Source of the DNA: Myxococcales bacterium
GTDB lineage: Bacteria; Myxococcota_A; Polyangia; Haliangiales; Haliangiaceae
Reading direction: 5' to 3'
Assembly (NCBI GenBank): GCA_016706545.1
Contig: JADJJK010000002.1
Location: 162,501 to 226,500 of the forward strand
Length of the DNA stretch: 64,000 nucleotides
Under the pieces are notes generated by a model. It did not search any database. It saw only the letters and a list, made by a program, of their open reading frames with translations, and was not told the origin of the DNA. Below are positions 39,966 to 50,898 of the stretch, piece after piece; positions within the stretch are counted from its first letter, which is position 1, and the number at the start of each line of letters is the position of its first letter. The position numbers were made by a program, and so were the translations under genes.

Positions 39966-41422
39966 AGCGCGCGCTCGCGAGCCTCGTGCTCGGCGCGCTC
40001 GGCGCGTGTACCGACGAGATCATCGTGGCCCCGGTGATCGACCTGCCAGCCGCCACCTCCGACGCCAACCCGTTCCCCTCGCTCGATCAGCTCGAGCTCA
40101 AGCTCGGCATCGAGGGCAGCGATGATGTCCTCTTCACCGCGCTGGTTGGCCGCGGCGAGCCGCTCGAGCTGCGCGGCGTGCCGTACAGCGAGCGCCTGGT
40201 CCTGCACATGACCGGCCGCATCGGCAACAGCGAGGTGGCGTATGGCCGAACCTGCCCGTTCGCCATCCGCGCCGGCCAGGCCGCGCCGCGCCCGCACCTG
40301 TACTTCTCGCGCACCGTGCTGTGGGCGGAGTCCGCCATGCCCAACGAGCCGGTCCGCGTGGGCGGCGCCACCGCGATGTACCACGATGGCAGCGGCATGT
40401 TCATCGGCGGCACCGGCGAGAACGCGGCGCCCTTGACCGCGGTCGAGCGGTTCAACCCGTCCACCGGCGCGTTCGAGCTGGTCGGGCAGCTCACCGCGCG
40501 CAAGGACGCGCAGGTCGCGGTGCTCGGCGACGGCCGCGTCCTCATCGCCGGGGGCCTCGACGCCGCGACCTCGCAGCCGGCCCCCTACCTGGAGCTCATC
40601 GAGCTCGACACCCCGGAGCGCCGGGTGGAGCGGTTTCCCGCGGCGTCGCTGGCGCTCACCGGCCTGGCGCTGGCCGCGCTGCCGGATGGCCGGGTGTTCT
40701 CGTTCGGCGGCGCCGACCCGCAAGGCGTGCGCGGTCGCACCATCGAGATCAGCAACGATGGCGCCGGCATCTCGGTGCGCACCCTCAACGCCAGCCTGAC
40801 CACGCCGCGGCGCGATCACTCCGCGGTTCGCCTCTCGGACGCTGACGGCGCGCCGGTGCTCATCACCGGGGGCCTCGACGCCGCGAACAACCCGGTGGCC
40901 CAGGCCGAGCTGTTTCGCCCGCTGCAGGACTCCTACGCCCAGCCAGCGCAGTTCGCGCCCGCGATGGTGGTGCCTCGCCGCGGCCACCAGACCGCGCGGC
41001 TGGCAGACGACAGCGTGATCGTGCTCGGCGGGATTGGCGCCAACGGCTTGCCGGTGACCACGGTGGAGCTGTTCTCCTTCGATCGCGGCTTCGTGGCGGC
41101 CGGCGAGCTGCCGCCGGATGCCGGTGTCACCGGCCAGTCGATCACCACCCTCGCTGACCGGCGCTTGCTGGTGACCGGCGGCCTCGGCGCCAGCGGCCTG
41201 CCGGTGGACACGTCCTATATCGTCCGCATCGATCCGGTGGACGGCAAGGTCGACCTCATCGGCACAGACTCGCTGGCCACGCCGCGCGCCGGCCACGCCG
41301 CCACGCTGCTGTGCGACGGCACGGTGTTGCTGGTGGGCGGGACCGCCGGTGCGTCCACCTCCGAGCGATACAACCCGCCACCGTCGGGCCGCCGCGCCAC
41401 TGGCGTGACGACGGCCCGCTGA
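39962..41422 (+). CDS. Kelch-repeat lipoprotein
   Basis: The GTG at 39962 sits in a GTGA overlap with the previous stop and gives a 486-residue lipoprotein. The signal peptide is LASLVLGALGACTDE with lipobox Cys near residue 16. A leading beta domain is followed by about six kelch-type repeats with the pattern LxDGRVLxxGG, as in LGDGRVLIAGGLDA, ALPDGRVFSFGGADP, ITGGLDAANNP, LADDSVIVLGGIGANG and LADRRLLVTGGLGAS. It probably forms a surface-exposed beta propeller. Confidence 0.78.
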   Translation: MKRALASLVLGALGACTDEIIVAPVIDLPAATSDANPFPSLDQLELKLGIEGSDDVLFTALVGRGEPLELRGVPYSERLVLHMTGRIGNSEVAYGRTCPFAIRAGQAAPRPHLYFSRTVLWAESAMPNEPVRVGGATAMYHDGSGMFIGGTGENAAPLTAVERFNPSTGAFELVGQLTARKDAQVAVLGDGRVLIAGGLDAATSQPAPYLELIELDTPERRVERFPAASLALTGLALAALPDGRVFSFGGADPQGVRGRTIEISNDGAGISVRTLNASLTTPRRDHSAVRLSDADGAPVLITGGLDAANNPVAQAELFRPLQDSYAQPAQFAPAMVVPRRGHQTARLADDSVIVLGGIGANGLPVTTVELFSFDRGFVAAGELPPDAGVTGQSITTLADRRLLVTGGLGASGLPVDTSYIVRIDPVDGKVDLIGTDSLATPRAGHAATLLCDGTVLLVGGTAGASTSERYNPPPSGRRATGVTTAR

Positions 41423-41464
41423 CGGCCGCTGACGGCCGCTGACTCGACGCCGACTCGACGCAGC

Positions 41465-43225
<1,761 letters not shown>

Positions 43226-43298
43226 GAAGCTCCGTGGATCACATGTACCCTTTCAAGAGCGGTGCCGAGCTGGTACCGTGCTTGCTTAGGCTGGTCCT

Positions 43299-43952
43299 GT
43301 GTCTCGAGTTCTGGTGGTCTTGATTGCGGTCGCCGCGGTGTCCATGACCGGATGCCCCGGCGAGGACTCGTCCGCGCCGGACGCTGGTGTCGATGGGGGC
43401 TCTCGAGGACTGACCTTGCGCTGGCGTGGCGTGCCCGAGGTGCCCACCGGACAGGATAACCCGAACGTGCAGCGCGCGACGTTCAGGGTGCGCACGCTGA
43501 AGGTCATCGGCGACTCTGCTCCCGGTGAAGCGGCGACGACCAGAGAAAACCTGTCTCTCGAATGGCGCCGAGACAAGACCCCGCAGCCTGTGCTGTTTGA
43601 CCAGGCCCCACCAGGCAAGTACGCGAAAATAGACCTTGTGCTGCGCGGAGATGACCGCGACACGTTCGAGATCTCCGGCGTGGTTCGCCGCAACGACATC
43701 GACTACATCTATGAGATCGAGGATTCGTCGCAGCTCCTCGTCTCGGTGCCGCTGCCAAGCTCTGCCACCCTGCGCCCCGGGGGCGCGCTGTCCATCGGGG
43801 TTCGCATCGACATCCGGGACATCGTCAAGGACCTCGATTTCGGCGCGGCGCGGATCGAAGACGACAAGCTCAAGATTGACGACGACACCCCCGCCTTGCA
43901 GGCGCAGGTTCGCGCCAAGGTGATCTCGTCGATCCGGCTCGACACCGAATAG
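43299..43952 (+). CDS. DUF4382-like lipoprotein
   Basis: A 217-residue protein with signal peptide VLVVLIAVAAVSMTGC (lipobox Cys19). Beta-rich mature part: LTLRWRGVPEV, RVRTLKVIGD, DQAPPGKYAKIDLVLRGDD and LLVSVPLPSSATLRPGG. The layout resembles the lipoprotein at 45152-45913 and the DUF4382 group. GTG start. It stands alone between the sigma-54 activator and prmC, so any job in their pathways is not apparent. Confidence 0.55.
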   Translation: MSRVLVVLIAVAAVSMTGCPGEDSSAPDAGVDGGSRGLTLRWRGVPEVPTGQDNPNVQRATFRVRTLKVIGDSAPGEAATTRENLSLEWRRDKTPQPVLFDQAPPGKYAKIDLVLRGDDRDTFEISGVVRRNDIDYIYEIEDSSQLLVSVPLPSSATLRPGGALSIGVRIDIRDIVKDLDFGAARIEDDKLKIDDDTPALQAQVRAKVISSIRLDTE

Positions 43953-44037
43953 GGCGAGGTTCCTGTACGGTTCCTGCGCACCGCTGGCCGGTGACTGCAC
44001 AGCGACCGGCATCAAGCGGCGCGCCGAAGGCCGCCAG

Positions 44038-44904
44038 TCAAGGCTGCCAGCGGCCCAAGGTCACGCGCGGGTTCTTGCCCAGGTCGGCCACGGTCTCGAC
44101 GTCGGCCAACCCCGCGGCTCGCAGCGCGGCGGCCACGGCGTCGGCCTGGTCAAAGCCGTGCTCCAGCGCCAGCAGGCCACCGCTGCGCAGGTGCCCCGAC
44201 GCCTCGGCGATGATGCGCCGGTAGAACGCAAGGCCATCGGGGCCACCGTCGAGCGCCATCCGTGGCTCCGCGCGCACCTCCGCGGAGAGCGTGGGGATGA
44301 CCTCGCTCGCCACGTACGGCGGGTTTGACACCACCAGATCAAACTGCTCGCCAGCGACCGGGGCCCACAGATCGCCCTGCCGCACCTCCAGGCGAGCGCT
44401 CACCCCGTTGCGCTCCGCGTTGCGCACCGCCACCGCCACCGCCTCGGGGGAGAGATCGGTGGCGACCCCGGTCAGCTCCGGCAGCTCATGGAGGAGGCTC
44501 ACCGCGATGGCGCCCGAGCCGGTGCAGAGATCGAGCACGCGGCCCTGCCCCGGCTTGGTGGTGACGGCGCCGCCACGCGCCAGCACCACCTCGATCAAGG
44601 TCTCGGTGTCAGGCCTGGGCACCAGGACGTGCGGCGTGATCCAGAAGGGCAGCGACCAGAACTCATGCTCGCCCACCAGGTACGCGAGCGGCTCGCCTGC
44701 CAGCCGACGACGGATGAGGCCGCGATAGCTGGCGAGCTCGGCCTCGCTCATCGGCCGATCGAAGTTGGTGTACAGCTCGATGCGCTTGCACGACAGCGCG
44801 TGCGCCAGCAGCACCTGCGCCTCGAGCCGCGCCGCGCTCACCTGAGCGTCCTGGAACCGCTTGGTGGTCCAGTCGAGCACCGCCAGCGTGGTCCAGGTCG
44901 ACAC
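44038..44904 (-). CDS. prmC: Peptide chain release factor N5-glutamine methyltransferase
   Basis: It methylates the GGQ glutamine of RF1 and RF2. It has 288 residues: an N-terminal helical domain (EAQVLLAHALSCKRIELYTNFDRP), PLAYLVGEHEFWSLPF, the SAM loop VLDLCTGSGAIAVSL, VATDLSPEAVAVA, and the catalytic NPPY in VVSNPPYVA. RAEPRMALDGGPDGLAFYR is also typical. GTG start. prfA is not adjacent in this window, so genomic context gives no extra support. Confidence 0.93.
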   Translation of the reverse strand: MSTWTTLAVLDWTTKRFQDAQVSAARLEAQVLLAHALSCKRIELYTNFDRPMSEAELASYRGLIRRRLAGEPLAYLVGEHEFWSLPFWITPHVLVPRPDTETLIEVVLARGGAVTTKPGQGRVLDLCTGSGAIAVSLLHELPELTGVATDLSPEAVAVAVRNAERNGVSARLEVRQGDLWAPVAGEQFDLVVSNPPYVASEVIPTLSAEVRAEPRMALDGGPDGLAFYRRIIAEASGHLRSGGLLALEHGFDQADAVAAALRAAGLADVETVADLGKNPRVTLGRWQP

Positions 44905-45151
44905 CGGCCGCTCATAGCACGGCTTGGCCGCGCAGGCGGGGCGCCGCGGCCTTGCCGCGTGGCTCGCCGCGCAGGATCCCTGGCGTTCGTGCTCCTTCGC
45001 AACCTGGCCAGGGCTCTTTGCAAGCGAGCCAAAGCCCTAGCTTTCGGCGAGCTCGTACACACAGAGAATACACTTACGCATCTCAGATCAGTCATAACCA
45101 TTTGCACTTCAATGAAGTTTCCTTAGAGTCACTTCAGGAGGAAATCGAAAT

Positions 45152-45913
45152 ATGACGAAGAATAGAATACATCTTCTCGGCGCGATGATGATCCTGACGG
45201 CGGCCTGCGCAGACGACGCAGGCACTGCTGGGCTTGCGATGTCAGCGCTCTCCAGAGACGGCAAGGCGCCCGTGCCCACCGACACCGCCGGCACCTCGTT
45301 CACCCTGCAGCAGGGCCTGCTCCACCTGCGCCACATCGAGATCGACCTGCCGCAAGGCCAGCGCTGCGCCGACCTCGGCGACACGCTCGCCGGCGCGACC
45401 TGCCGCGACCCGAGCGTCGCGGGCGAGGAAGCCAAGATCCGGATCGCCGGGCCGATCGTGGTGGATCTGGTGGCAGGGACCTCCACGCCGACCTTGGCCA
45501 ACGTCGTCATCCCGGCGGGCTCGTACAAGCGGATCGACCTGCGGGTGGACGATGGACAGCCGTCGCAAGGGGTGGTGCAAGCCGGCAGCCCGCTCGACGA
45601 CAACGCCCTGGCAGTGATCGCGGCGTTCGATCGCGGGGGCGTCCAGGCGGTGCTCGACCTGCGGCTCAACTTCGACGAGGACATCCGCATCGAGCAGCCC
45701 GGCGGCGTCAGCGTGGCTCCAGGCGATGACCTCATCGCTCGCTTCGCGGCCACCAACTGGCTCTCCGGCGTCAACCTCAAGGCGTGCGTCGACACGCTCA
45801 CCGCCAGCGCCGGGCGCTACGTGGTCGACGATCGCAACGACGGCGCCTGCGCGGGCATCGAGGACACGGTCAAGCGCGCGATGAAGGAGAGCGGCGACCT
45901 GGACTCGAACTGA
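45152..45913 (+). CDS. DUF4382-like lipoprotein
   Basis: A 253-residue lipoprotein with signal MTKNRIHLLGAMMILTAAC (lipobox Cys19). The DUF4382-like body includes LLHLRHIEIDLPQG, EEAKIRIAGPIVVDLVAG, VVIPAGSYKRIDLRVDDG and AVLDLRLNFDEDI. A strong Shine-Dalgarno AGGAGG (45136-45141) precedes the ATG by 10 bases. The upstream 100 bases and first codons are much more AT-rich than the rest of the window. Convergent with the alpha/beta hydrolase gene downstream. Confidence 0.6.
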   Translation: MTKNRIHLLGAMMILTAACADDAGTAGLAMSALSRDGKAPVPTDTAGTSFTLQQGLLHLRHIEIDLPQGQRCADLGDTLAGATCRDPSVAGEEAKIRIAGPIVVDLVAGTSTPTLANVVIPAGSYKRIDLRVDDGQPSQGVVQAGSPLDDNALAVIAAFDRGGVQAVLDLRLNFDEDIRIEQPGGVSVAPGDDLIARFAATNWLSGVNLKACVDTLTASAGRYVVDDRNDGACAGIEDTVKRAMKESGDLDSN

Positions 45914-45925
45914 GGGGCGCGCCGC

Positions 45926-46843
45926 TCAAGGCACGTCGGGCAGCGGGCCAGTGGCCCACGGCACGGGCCAGGCGCCCAGCGGGGTTTGCCACGCGGTCTC
46001 CGGCAGGCGCGGCACCGGCACCAGGCGAAGGAGCAGCGGCAGCGCCACCCCTTCGGTCACCTGCGCCATGTGACCAAACTGAGAGCGGACCGAGAGATGC
46101 CGCGCCGCGCGCTGCTCCTGCGTCCAGTCCTCGGGCGCCAGCGGGAAGCGGTCCGCGATCACGGTGCCCTCCACCATGGTCGCCAGCTCCTCCGTCCAGC
46201 GCACGGTGTCATCGCCGACCGCCACCACGCGGTGCTGCGGCGACTGGGCGAGCCACTCGGCGAACACGTCCTGATCGCCGTACAGCGAGTCGACGAGGAT
46301 GGCGATCTCCAGGAGCGGCTCCGCCAGCCACCTCTCCAGGGTGCGATAGGCGCCGCTGTGGCCCACCGCCACCAGCGGGCCGGTGCCGCGCCAGACCCCG
46401 GCGCGCGCCTCCACCTCCTGCACCAGCCCGAGCAGATCCGGAAAGTGGACCGGCACGCCGATCCCCTCGGGCGCCTCGGGGGCGATGAAGAGCGCGTTGA
46501 GCCCGGCGAGCGCGAACTGCTCTGGCAATCGGTGGTTGGTCCACGCCTCATCCACCGAGTCGTAGTAGCCATGGACGTACACCACGGTGGCGGCGCCGTC
46601 GGGGTGGTAGCCAGACGGGATCCAGACGTGGACCGGCCCTTGATCCAGCGTCAGGCGCAGGTGCTTGCCAGCGCGCACGGCCTCCTCTGCGGTCAGCGCC
46701 CGACGGGGTGCCGCAGCGCCAGGCGCGCCAGCGGGCAGGCCTGGCTCCGACGGCGCGGCGCCGCCTTTTGCCAGGAGGCCGACCACGCCGACGAGCCCCA
46801 GCCACAAGAGCGAGTGCCTGCGTTTGCTCACGGCGCCACCCAT
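45926..46843 (-). CDS. Secreted alpha/beta-hydrolase-fold protein
   Basis: A 305-residue protein (ATG 46843). A signal anchor (HSLLWLGLVGVVGLLAKGG) precedes a hydrolase fold with VVYVHGYYDSVDEAW (oxyanion region), the nucleophile elbow LVAVGHSGAYRTL, VDSLYGDQ with a candidate acid, and SQFGHMAQV with a candidate His. The elbow is GHSGA, typical of this fold. Substrate unknown. A GTG four codons downstream is another possible start. Confidence 0.65.
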   Translation of the reverse strand: MGGAVSKRRHSLLWLGLVGVVGLLAKGGAAPSEPGLPAGAPGAAAPRRALTAEEAVRAGKHLRLTLDQGPVHVWIPSGYHPDGAATVVYVHGYYDSVDEAWTNHRLPEQFALAGLNALFIAPEAPEGIGVPVHFPDLLGLVQEVEARAGVWRGTGPLVAVGHSGAYRTLERWLAEPLLEIAILVDSLYGDQDVFAEWLAQSPQHRVVAVGDDTVRWTEELATMVEGTVIADRFPLAPEDWTQEQRAARHLSVRSQFGHMAQVTEGVALPLLLRLVPVPRLPETAWQTPLGAWPVPWATGPLPDVP

Positions 46844-46874
46844 GGTAGCAGACAGCCGAGGCCCGCTCGACAGG

Positions 46875-47429
46875 TCACTTGTTGGGCGGATACTTCTGCA
46901 GCTTGCGCTGCAGCGACCGACGGTGGATCCCGAGGCGGCGCGCCGCCTCCGAAATGTTCCCCCCGCAGTCCGACAGCACGCGGTTGATGTGCTCCCACTC
47001 GGCGCGCGCCAGCGAAGGCGCCTTGTACTCGGTGTCCGGGGGCTGCAGCGGCGGCGCCTCGGCGCGGGCGAACGCCGCGACGATGTCGTCGGCGTCGGCG
47101 GGCTTGGACAGGTAGTACGCAGCACCCAGCCGGACCGCGTCGATGGCGGTGGCGATGCTGCCATAGCCCGTCAGCACGATGGTCTTGGTGGAAGGATCGA
47201 TGTCCTTGAGCGACTTCACCAGCTCGAGGCCGCTCTTGCCGGGCATCTTCAGATCGACCACGGCGAATTCCGGAGATTCGACCTGGGCGTGAGCCAGGGC
47301 AGAGTCGAAGTCCTGTCCGGTGCGGACGTCGTAGCCGCGGTCGACGAAGGCCCGAGCCAGGCGGTTGCGGTAGACCTCGTCATCATCGACGATGAGGATG
47401 GACGGGCGATGGGAAGAGGATTCGGTCAT
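46875..47429 (-). CDS. regA: Response regulator of the RegA/PrrA/ActR family
   Basis: A 184-residue response regulator (ATG 47429) with receiver Asp59 in FAVVDLKMPG, acidic patch IVDDDE, Thr of VLTGYGS and Lys of YLSKPAD. The C-terminal Fis-type HTH (VLSDCGGNISEAARRLGIHRRSLQRKLQK) closely matches the RegA/PrrA family, without an output ATPase. It overlaps the kinase gene by four bases (ATGA). The pair is expected to respond to redox state and to regulate respiration-linked genes; target genes are not visible. Confidence 0.88.
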   Translation of the reverse strand: MTESSSHRPSILIVDDDEVYRNRLARAFVDRGYDVRTGQDFDSALAHAQVESPEFAVVDLKMPGKSGLELVKSLKDIDPSTKTIVLTGYGSIATAIDAVRLGAAYYLSKPADADDIVAAFARAEAPPLQPPDTEYKAPSLARAEWEHINRVLSDCGGNISEAARRLGIHRRSLQRKLQKYPPNK

Positions 47430-48907
47430 GTGGGCTTCCACGCCTTGCTAGCCTTGCTAAAGAGAGCGGACGACGATGCAACCGGGCTCTGGGGGAGAGT
47501 AACCTTTACGGTGGTCCCGCGTCCGATGGCAGATTCGATGTGTAGCGTCCCTCCGACCCCTTCGACCACCGCGCGAGCCAGAAACATACCGAGTCCCATC
47601 CCACGCCCAGGCGCTTTGGTGGTGTAAAATGGCTCGCCGATGCGCGACAGCACGTCGGCATCCATGCCGGAGCCGCGATCGGTGATGGTGATGACCACGT
47701 GCGCGCCCAGGGGGGCCGTTCCGCTCGCGCCCATGCTCGTCATCGAGTCAGCGGCGCCCTGGCCGCTCTCGGCGCGCACCCGCACCACCACCGCCTGATC
47801 CGGCGCCGAGGCGTCCTGTGCGTTGGTGAGCAGCGAACGAAGCGCGGACGCCACGGCTCGTCGCGGCACCTCCAGCGGCGCCTCCGAGACCACGTCGGGC
47901 AGCTCGCGGTGGATGCTGGGTTGCGCGCGCGCGCCGGTGGCGGCCTCGGCGATGAGCTCGCGCACGGTGACGTTGGCCAGGCTCTCGCCGATGGTGCCCG
48001 CGCCCTGGGCCATCTGATCGAGGATCAGGCGACAGCGGCCGACCTGCTCACGAATGAGCCGAGCATCCTCGATCAGCGGATCTGCAGGCGGTGGCCCGCC
48101 GCCTTCATTGGCGTCGGCGGCGCCGCGCTCTTGCTGGCGACTCGACAGCGCGCGCTCGAGCTCCTTGGCCGCCAGCGCCACCGTGCCAAGCGGCGTGGAC
48201 AGCTCATGCGCTGCGCCCGCGGCCATGGTGGCCAGGGACGCCAGCCGCTCCTGGCGCGCCGCCAGGTGGCGCGCCGCCGCCAGCTCGGCCTCGCGCGCGG
48301 CCAGGGCGCCGGTGATGCGCAGGAGGAAATGGACGACGAACGCAGACGCCACGCCGAGCGCCACCCAGCCGCCGATCATGCGGGTGGCGTCTGGCATGAG
48401 CAGCGGCTCATGGGCGACGAGCAAGACCCCGTAGCAGGCGAACGAGAGCACCACCAGCATCCAGCTCCACGCCGCCCGCACCATGACGGTGGCGAGCGCG
48501 ATCTGCACCAGGTACAGCGAACCGAACGGGTTGAGCGGGCCGCCGGTGAGAAACAGCAGGGCGGTGAGCAGGAAGATATCGAGCGCCATCACCGCCGCGA
48601 GCTGGCCCTCGCTGAACGAGCCGGGGCCTGGCGACGACGACGCGCCCTCGCCGGCCGCCGCTGCGCTCGCGGCGCGCCGCGCCGATTCGCCTCGGCCCAG
48701 GCGAACCTCCAGCGCCAGGTTCGACAAGAGCCCGATGCCCACCACCGCCAGCAACGCGACGATGGGCAGCGCCACGCCAAAGAGCACCTGCGCGGCCAGC
48801 ACGGTCGCCGACTGACCGACGATCTCGGCCCAGCGCAGCCGCACCAGCCAGTCGATGTTGACCGCGGTGCGCTCCGGGATCACGCGCAATCGAGGGAGGA
48901 TGGCCAT
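47426..48907 (-). CDS. regB: Membrane sensor histidine kinase of the RegB/PrrB family
   Basis: A 493-residue kinase with about six membrane helices over residues 20-200. The quinone-binding heptad GGPLNPF (122-128) is intact. HisKA has GAAHELSTPLGTVAL with His234. The ATPase G-boxes DRGSGM and GRGMGLGMFLARAVVEGVGG follow. The redox-active Cys typical of RegB, between the last helix and the H-box, is absent here, so sensing may rely on quinone. An Ala/Gly insertion (about 75-100) lengthens an early loop. It overlaps the regulator gene and lies three bases after the permease stop. Confidence 0.87.
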   Translation of the reverse strand: MAILPRLRVIPERTAVNIDWLVRLRWAEIVGQSATVLAAQVLFGVALPIVALLAVVGIGLLSNLALEVRLGRGESARRAASAAAAGEGASSSPGPGSFSEGQLAAVMALDIFLLTALLFLTGGPLNPFGSLYLVQIALATVMVRAAWSWMLVVLSFACYGVLLVAHEPLLMPDATRMIGGWVALGVASAFVVHFLLRITGALAAREAELAAARHLAARQERLASLATMAAGAAHELSTPLGTVALAAKELERALSSRQQERGAADANEGGGPPPADPLIEDARLIREQVGRCRLILDQMAQGAGTIGESLANVTVRELIAEAATGARAQPSIHRELPDVVSEAPLEVPRRAVASALRSLLTNAQDASAPDQAVVVRVRAESGQGAADSMTSMGASGTAPLGAHVVITITDRGSGMDADVLSRIGEPFYTTKAPGRGMGLGMFLARAVVEGVGGTLHIESAIGRGTTVKVTLPQSPVASSSALFSKASKAWKPT

Positions 48908-48910
48908 GGT

Positions 48911-50176
48911 CTATCCACGCGGTGGGTCGCCGGGGGTCGTGCCCGAGGCGTTCGGCGCAAGGGGGGACGCTGGGTCGGCGGCCTCGGCGGCGGCCTGCGC
49001 CTCCGTCGGCCGGGTGTTGGGCACCGCGGCGCGCTCCACCGGCAACACCGCGGCCATCGCCGGAGAGACCGCGACGTGCGCGTCCGACTCCTTGCCGAAG
49101 AACGCGCTGGACTCGTAGTACCGGATGGCGTGCCGCACCAGCACCCCCACGGTGGCCGCCAGCGGCACGGCGAGGACCACGCCGACGAAGCCAAGGAGCT
49201 TGCCGCCCGCGAGGACCGCGAACAACGCCGAGGCCTCCGACAGGCCGACGCGGTGCCCCACGATCTTGGGCGTCAGCACCGCGGCCTCGAGCAGGTGCAG
49301 CACGCCGATCACCGCCGCCACCTGGACGGCCAGCGACACGCCGCCGCCGTCCGAGGCCAGGGTGATGATGAGCGCGATGCCAGCGCCGACCACGGTGCCG
49401 ACGAAGGGGATCACCGTGAGGATGCCAACCACCAGGCCGATGGGCACGGCCAGCGGCATGCGGATGATGGAGAACGCCAGCGCGTACAGCACGGCCAGGA
49501 TCATGGTGACGATGGCCTGACCGCGGACCCACCCTGAGACCACGCCGTCGATCTCGGCGAGCACGTCGAGCACCTTGGACCGTCGCCGCGGCGGGATGAT
49601 CGACTGGATCTTGGCGACCACACCGGTGTAGTCCACCAGGAAGTAGAAGGAGAACACGGGGACCAGCAGCGCCTCACCCAGGACGCTGAGGAACCCGAAC
49701 ACGCCGCCGAGCGCGGCGGCGGCCAGGCGCCGGAGCGGCTCCGAGGCGCCGCCGACCATGCCCTTGACCTCGTCGCCGGTGAGGTAGTGTTTCCAGTCGT
49801 CGGGCAAGGAGAACCCGAAGGTGCCCTCGGCCCAGGTGTTGAGGTTCTGCAAGAACAGCGGCAGCTGCTGGACGAACTCGCCGAGCTGCTGACCGATGCG
49901 CGGCACCGCCGCGGCCACGCCCAGCCCCACGCCGCCCAAAAAGCCGATCAGCAAGCCAGCCGAGGCGATGCTCCGCGACACGCCGCGCGCGACCAGCGCC
50001 TCCGCCACCGGGTGCAGCAAGTATGCGATGGCCAGGGCCGCGATGAGCGGCGCCATGATCACCGCGATGTACTTGAGCGCGATGTAGCCGAGGATCACGA
50101 AGACGCCGATGAGCAGCCAGCGCAGCATCGCCACCACGCGGCGCTCGTCCTCGGTGCGGACCGCACGATCACTCAT
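48911..50176 (-). CDS. AI-2E family transporter
   Basis: A 421-residue polytopic membrane protein of the PerM/TqsA family with about eight helices. Conserved segments: APLIAALAIAYLLHPV, a soluble loop with EFVQQLPLFLQNLNTW, IDGVVSGWVRGQAIVTMI, VVGILTVIPFVGT and the later IVGHRVGLSEASALFAVLAGG. The C-terminal 60 residues are Pro/Ala-rich and unconserved. It precedes regB by three bases, so the three genes form one transcript. Transport substrate cannot be read from sequence. Confidence 0.83.
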   Translation of the reverse strand: MSDRAVRTEDERRVVAMLRWLLIGVFVILGYIALKYIAVIMAPLIAALAIAYLLHPVAEALVARGVSRSIASAGLLIGFLGGVGLGVAAAVPRIGQQLGEFVQQLPLFLQNLNTWAEGTFGFSLPDDWKHYLTGDEVKGMVGGASEPLRRLAAAALGGVFGFLSVLGEALLVPVFSFYFLVDYTGVVAKIQSIIPPRRRSKVLDVLAEIDGVVSGWVRGQAIVTMILAVLYALAFSIIRMPLAVPIGLVVGILTVIPFVGTVVGAGIALIITLASDGGGVSLAVQVAAVIGVLHLLEAAVLTPKIVGHRVGLSEASALFAVLAGGKLLGFVGVVLAVPLAATVGVLVRHAIRYYESSAFFGKESDAHVAVSPAMAAVLPVERAAVPNTRPTEAQAAAEAADPASPLAPNASGTTPGDPPRG

Positions 50177-50478
50177 GGGGCGCGCCTCCCTGCGACCTGA
50201 CGAGCGTCCCGCGACGGTCGCCAAGGCGCGGAGCCGGGACGCAAGCCGATGCGGAAGCCGAGACGCAAGCCGATGCGGAAGCCGGTGCGGAGCCGGGACG
50301 GAAGCCGGACTCCGGGGCGTGAAGAACGAACGAGCGGGCAGCCCCGCCGACGAAGACCATGCGCGCAGTCTACACAGCGAGGGTGAGCGCGAGCTTGCAA
50401 AACGGCAGCAGATCGGCGCGCGGCTGCCCCGGAGATCGGTCGCCGAGGGCACCCGGGAACGCCAGCGCACCGCCTCGC
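50177..50478. other. Intergenic region upstream of the AI-2E gene
   Basis: No gene is supported. It contains degenerate repeats including two nearly identical 24-base units (50238-50284) and may hold the promoters of the AI-2E-regBA transcript. No convincing -35/-10 pair was seen. Confidence 0.45.
50238..50284. repeat. 24-bp tandem repeat in AI-2E leader
   Basis: Two 24-base copies starting GACGCAAGCCGATG (50238-50261 and 50262-50284, the last base of the second differing), with further degenerate GGAAGCCG units to about 50310. They lie in the likely 5' leader of the AI-2E-regBA transcript. Confidence 0.7.
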
Positions 50479-50898
50479 TCAGGGCAAGATCGGAAACAGC
50501 TCGGCGGCGATGGTGCGCCGCTCGGCAGGCTGGAGCTCCAGCTCGAGAAAGCGGGACAGGTACTCCTGATGACGCAGCTCGACGCGATGGCTCCCCGGCG
50601 ACACCGCGACGCCGCCGCGCAGCAGGCCAACCGGCGCGATGAAGCGGCCATCGACGAACAGCGAGGCCTCCGCGACGTTGCAGGTGATGAGCACGACGGC
50701 GTCGCGCCCGCGTTGCGCCGCGCCCTGGGACGCCCCGGCGCAGCCGGAGGTCCCAAGGACGACGCTCAGGAGCGAAGCGGCGGCCAGGCCGGAGACGACG
50801 CCGGAGGCGAGGCCTGAGGAGAGGCCAGAGGAGAGGCTGGCCGACACCTGGCGAAACCGACCAGCACCGGCGCGTTGCCCCGCGATGCCCGGGCTCAC
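50479..50898 (-). CDS. PEGA-domain lipoprotein
   Basis: The GTG at 50898 lies in a GTGA overlap with the preceding stop and gives 139 residues. A long lead (about 40 residues) precedes a lipobox (SVVLGTSGCAG), then a PEGA-like domain: VVLITCNVAEASLFVDGRF, APVGLLRGGVAVSPGSHRVEL and YLSRFLELELQPAE. PEGA domains are surface modules of unknown function. It is third in the envelope operon 53027-50479. Confidence 0.65.
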   Translation of the reverse strand: MSPGIAGQRAGAGRFRQVSASLSSGLSSGLASGVVSGLAAASLLSVVLGTSGCAGASQGAAQRGRDAVVLITCNVAEASLFVDGRFIAPVGLLRGGVAVSPGSHRVELRHQEYLSRFLELELQPAERRTIAAELFPILP

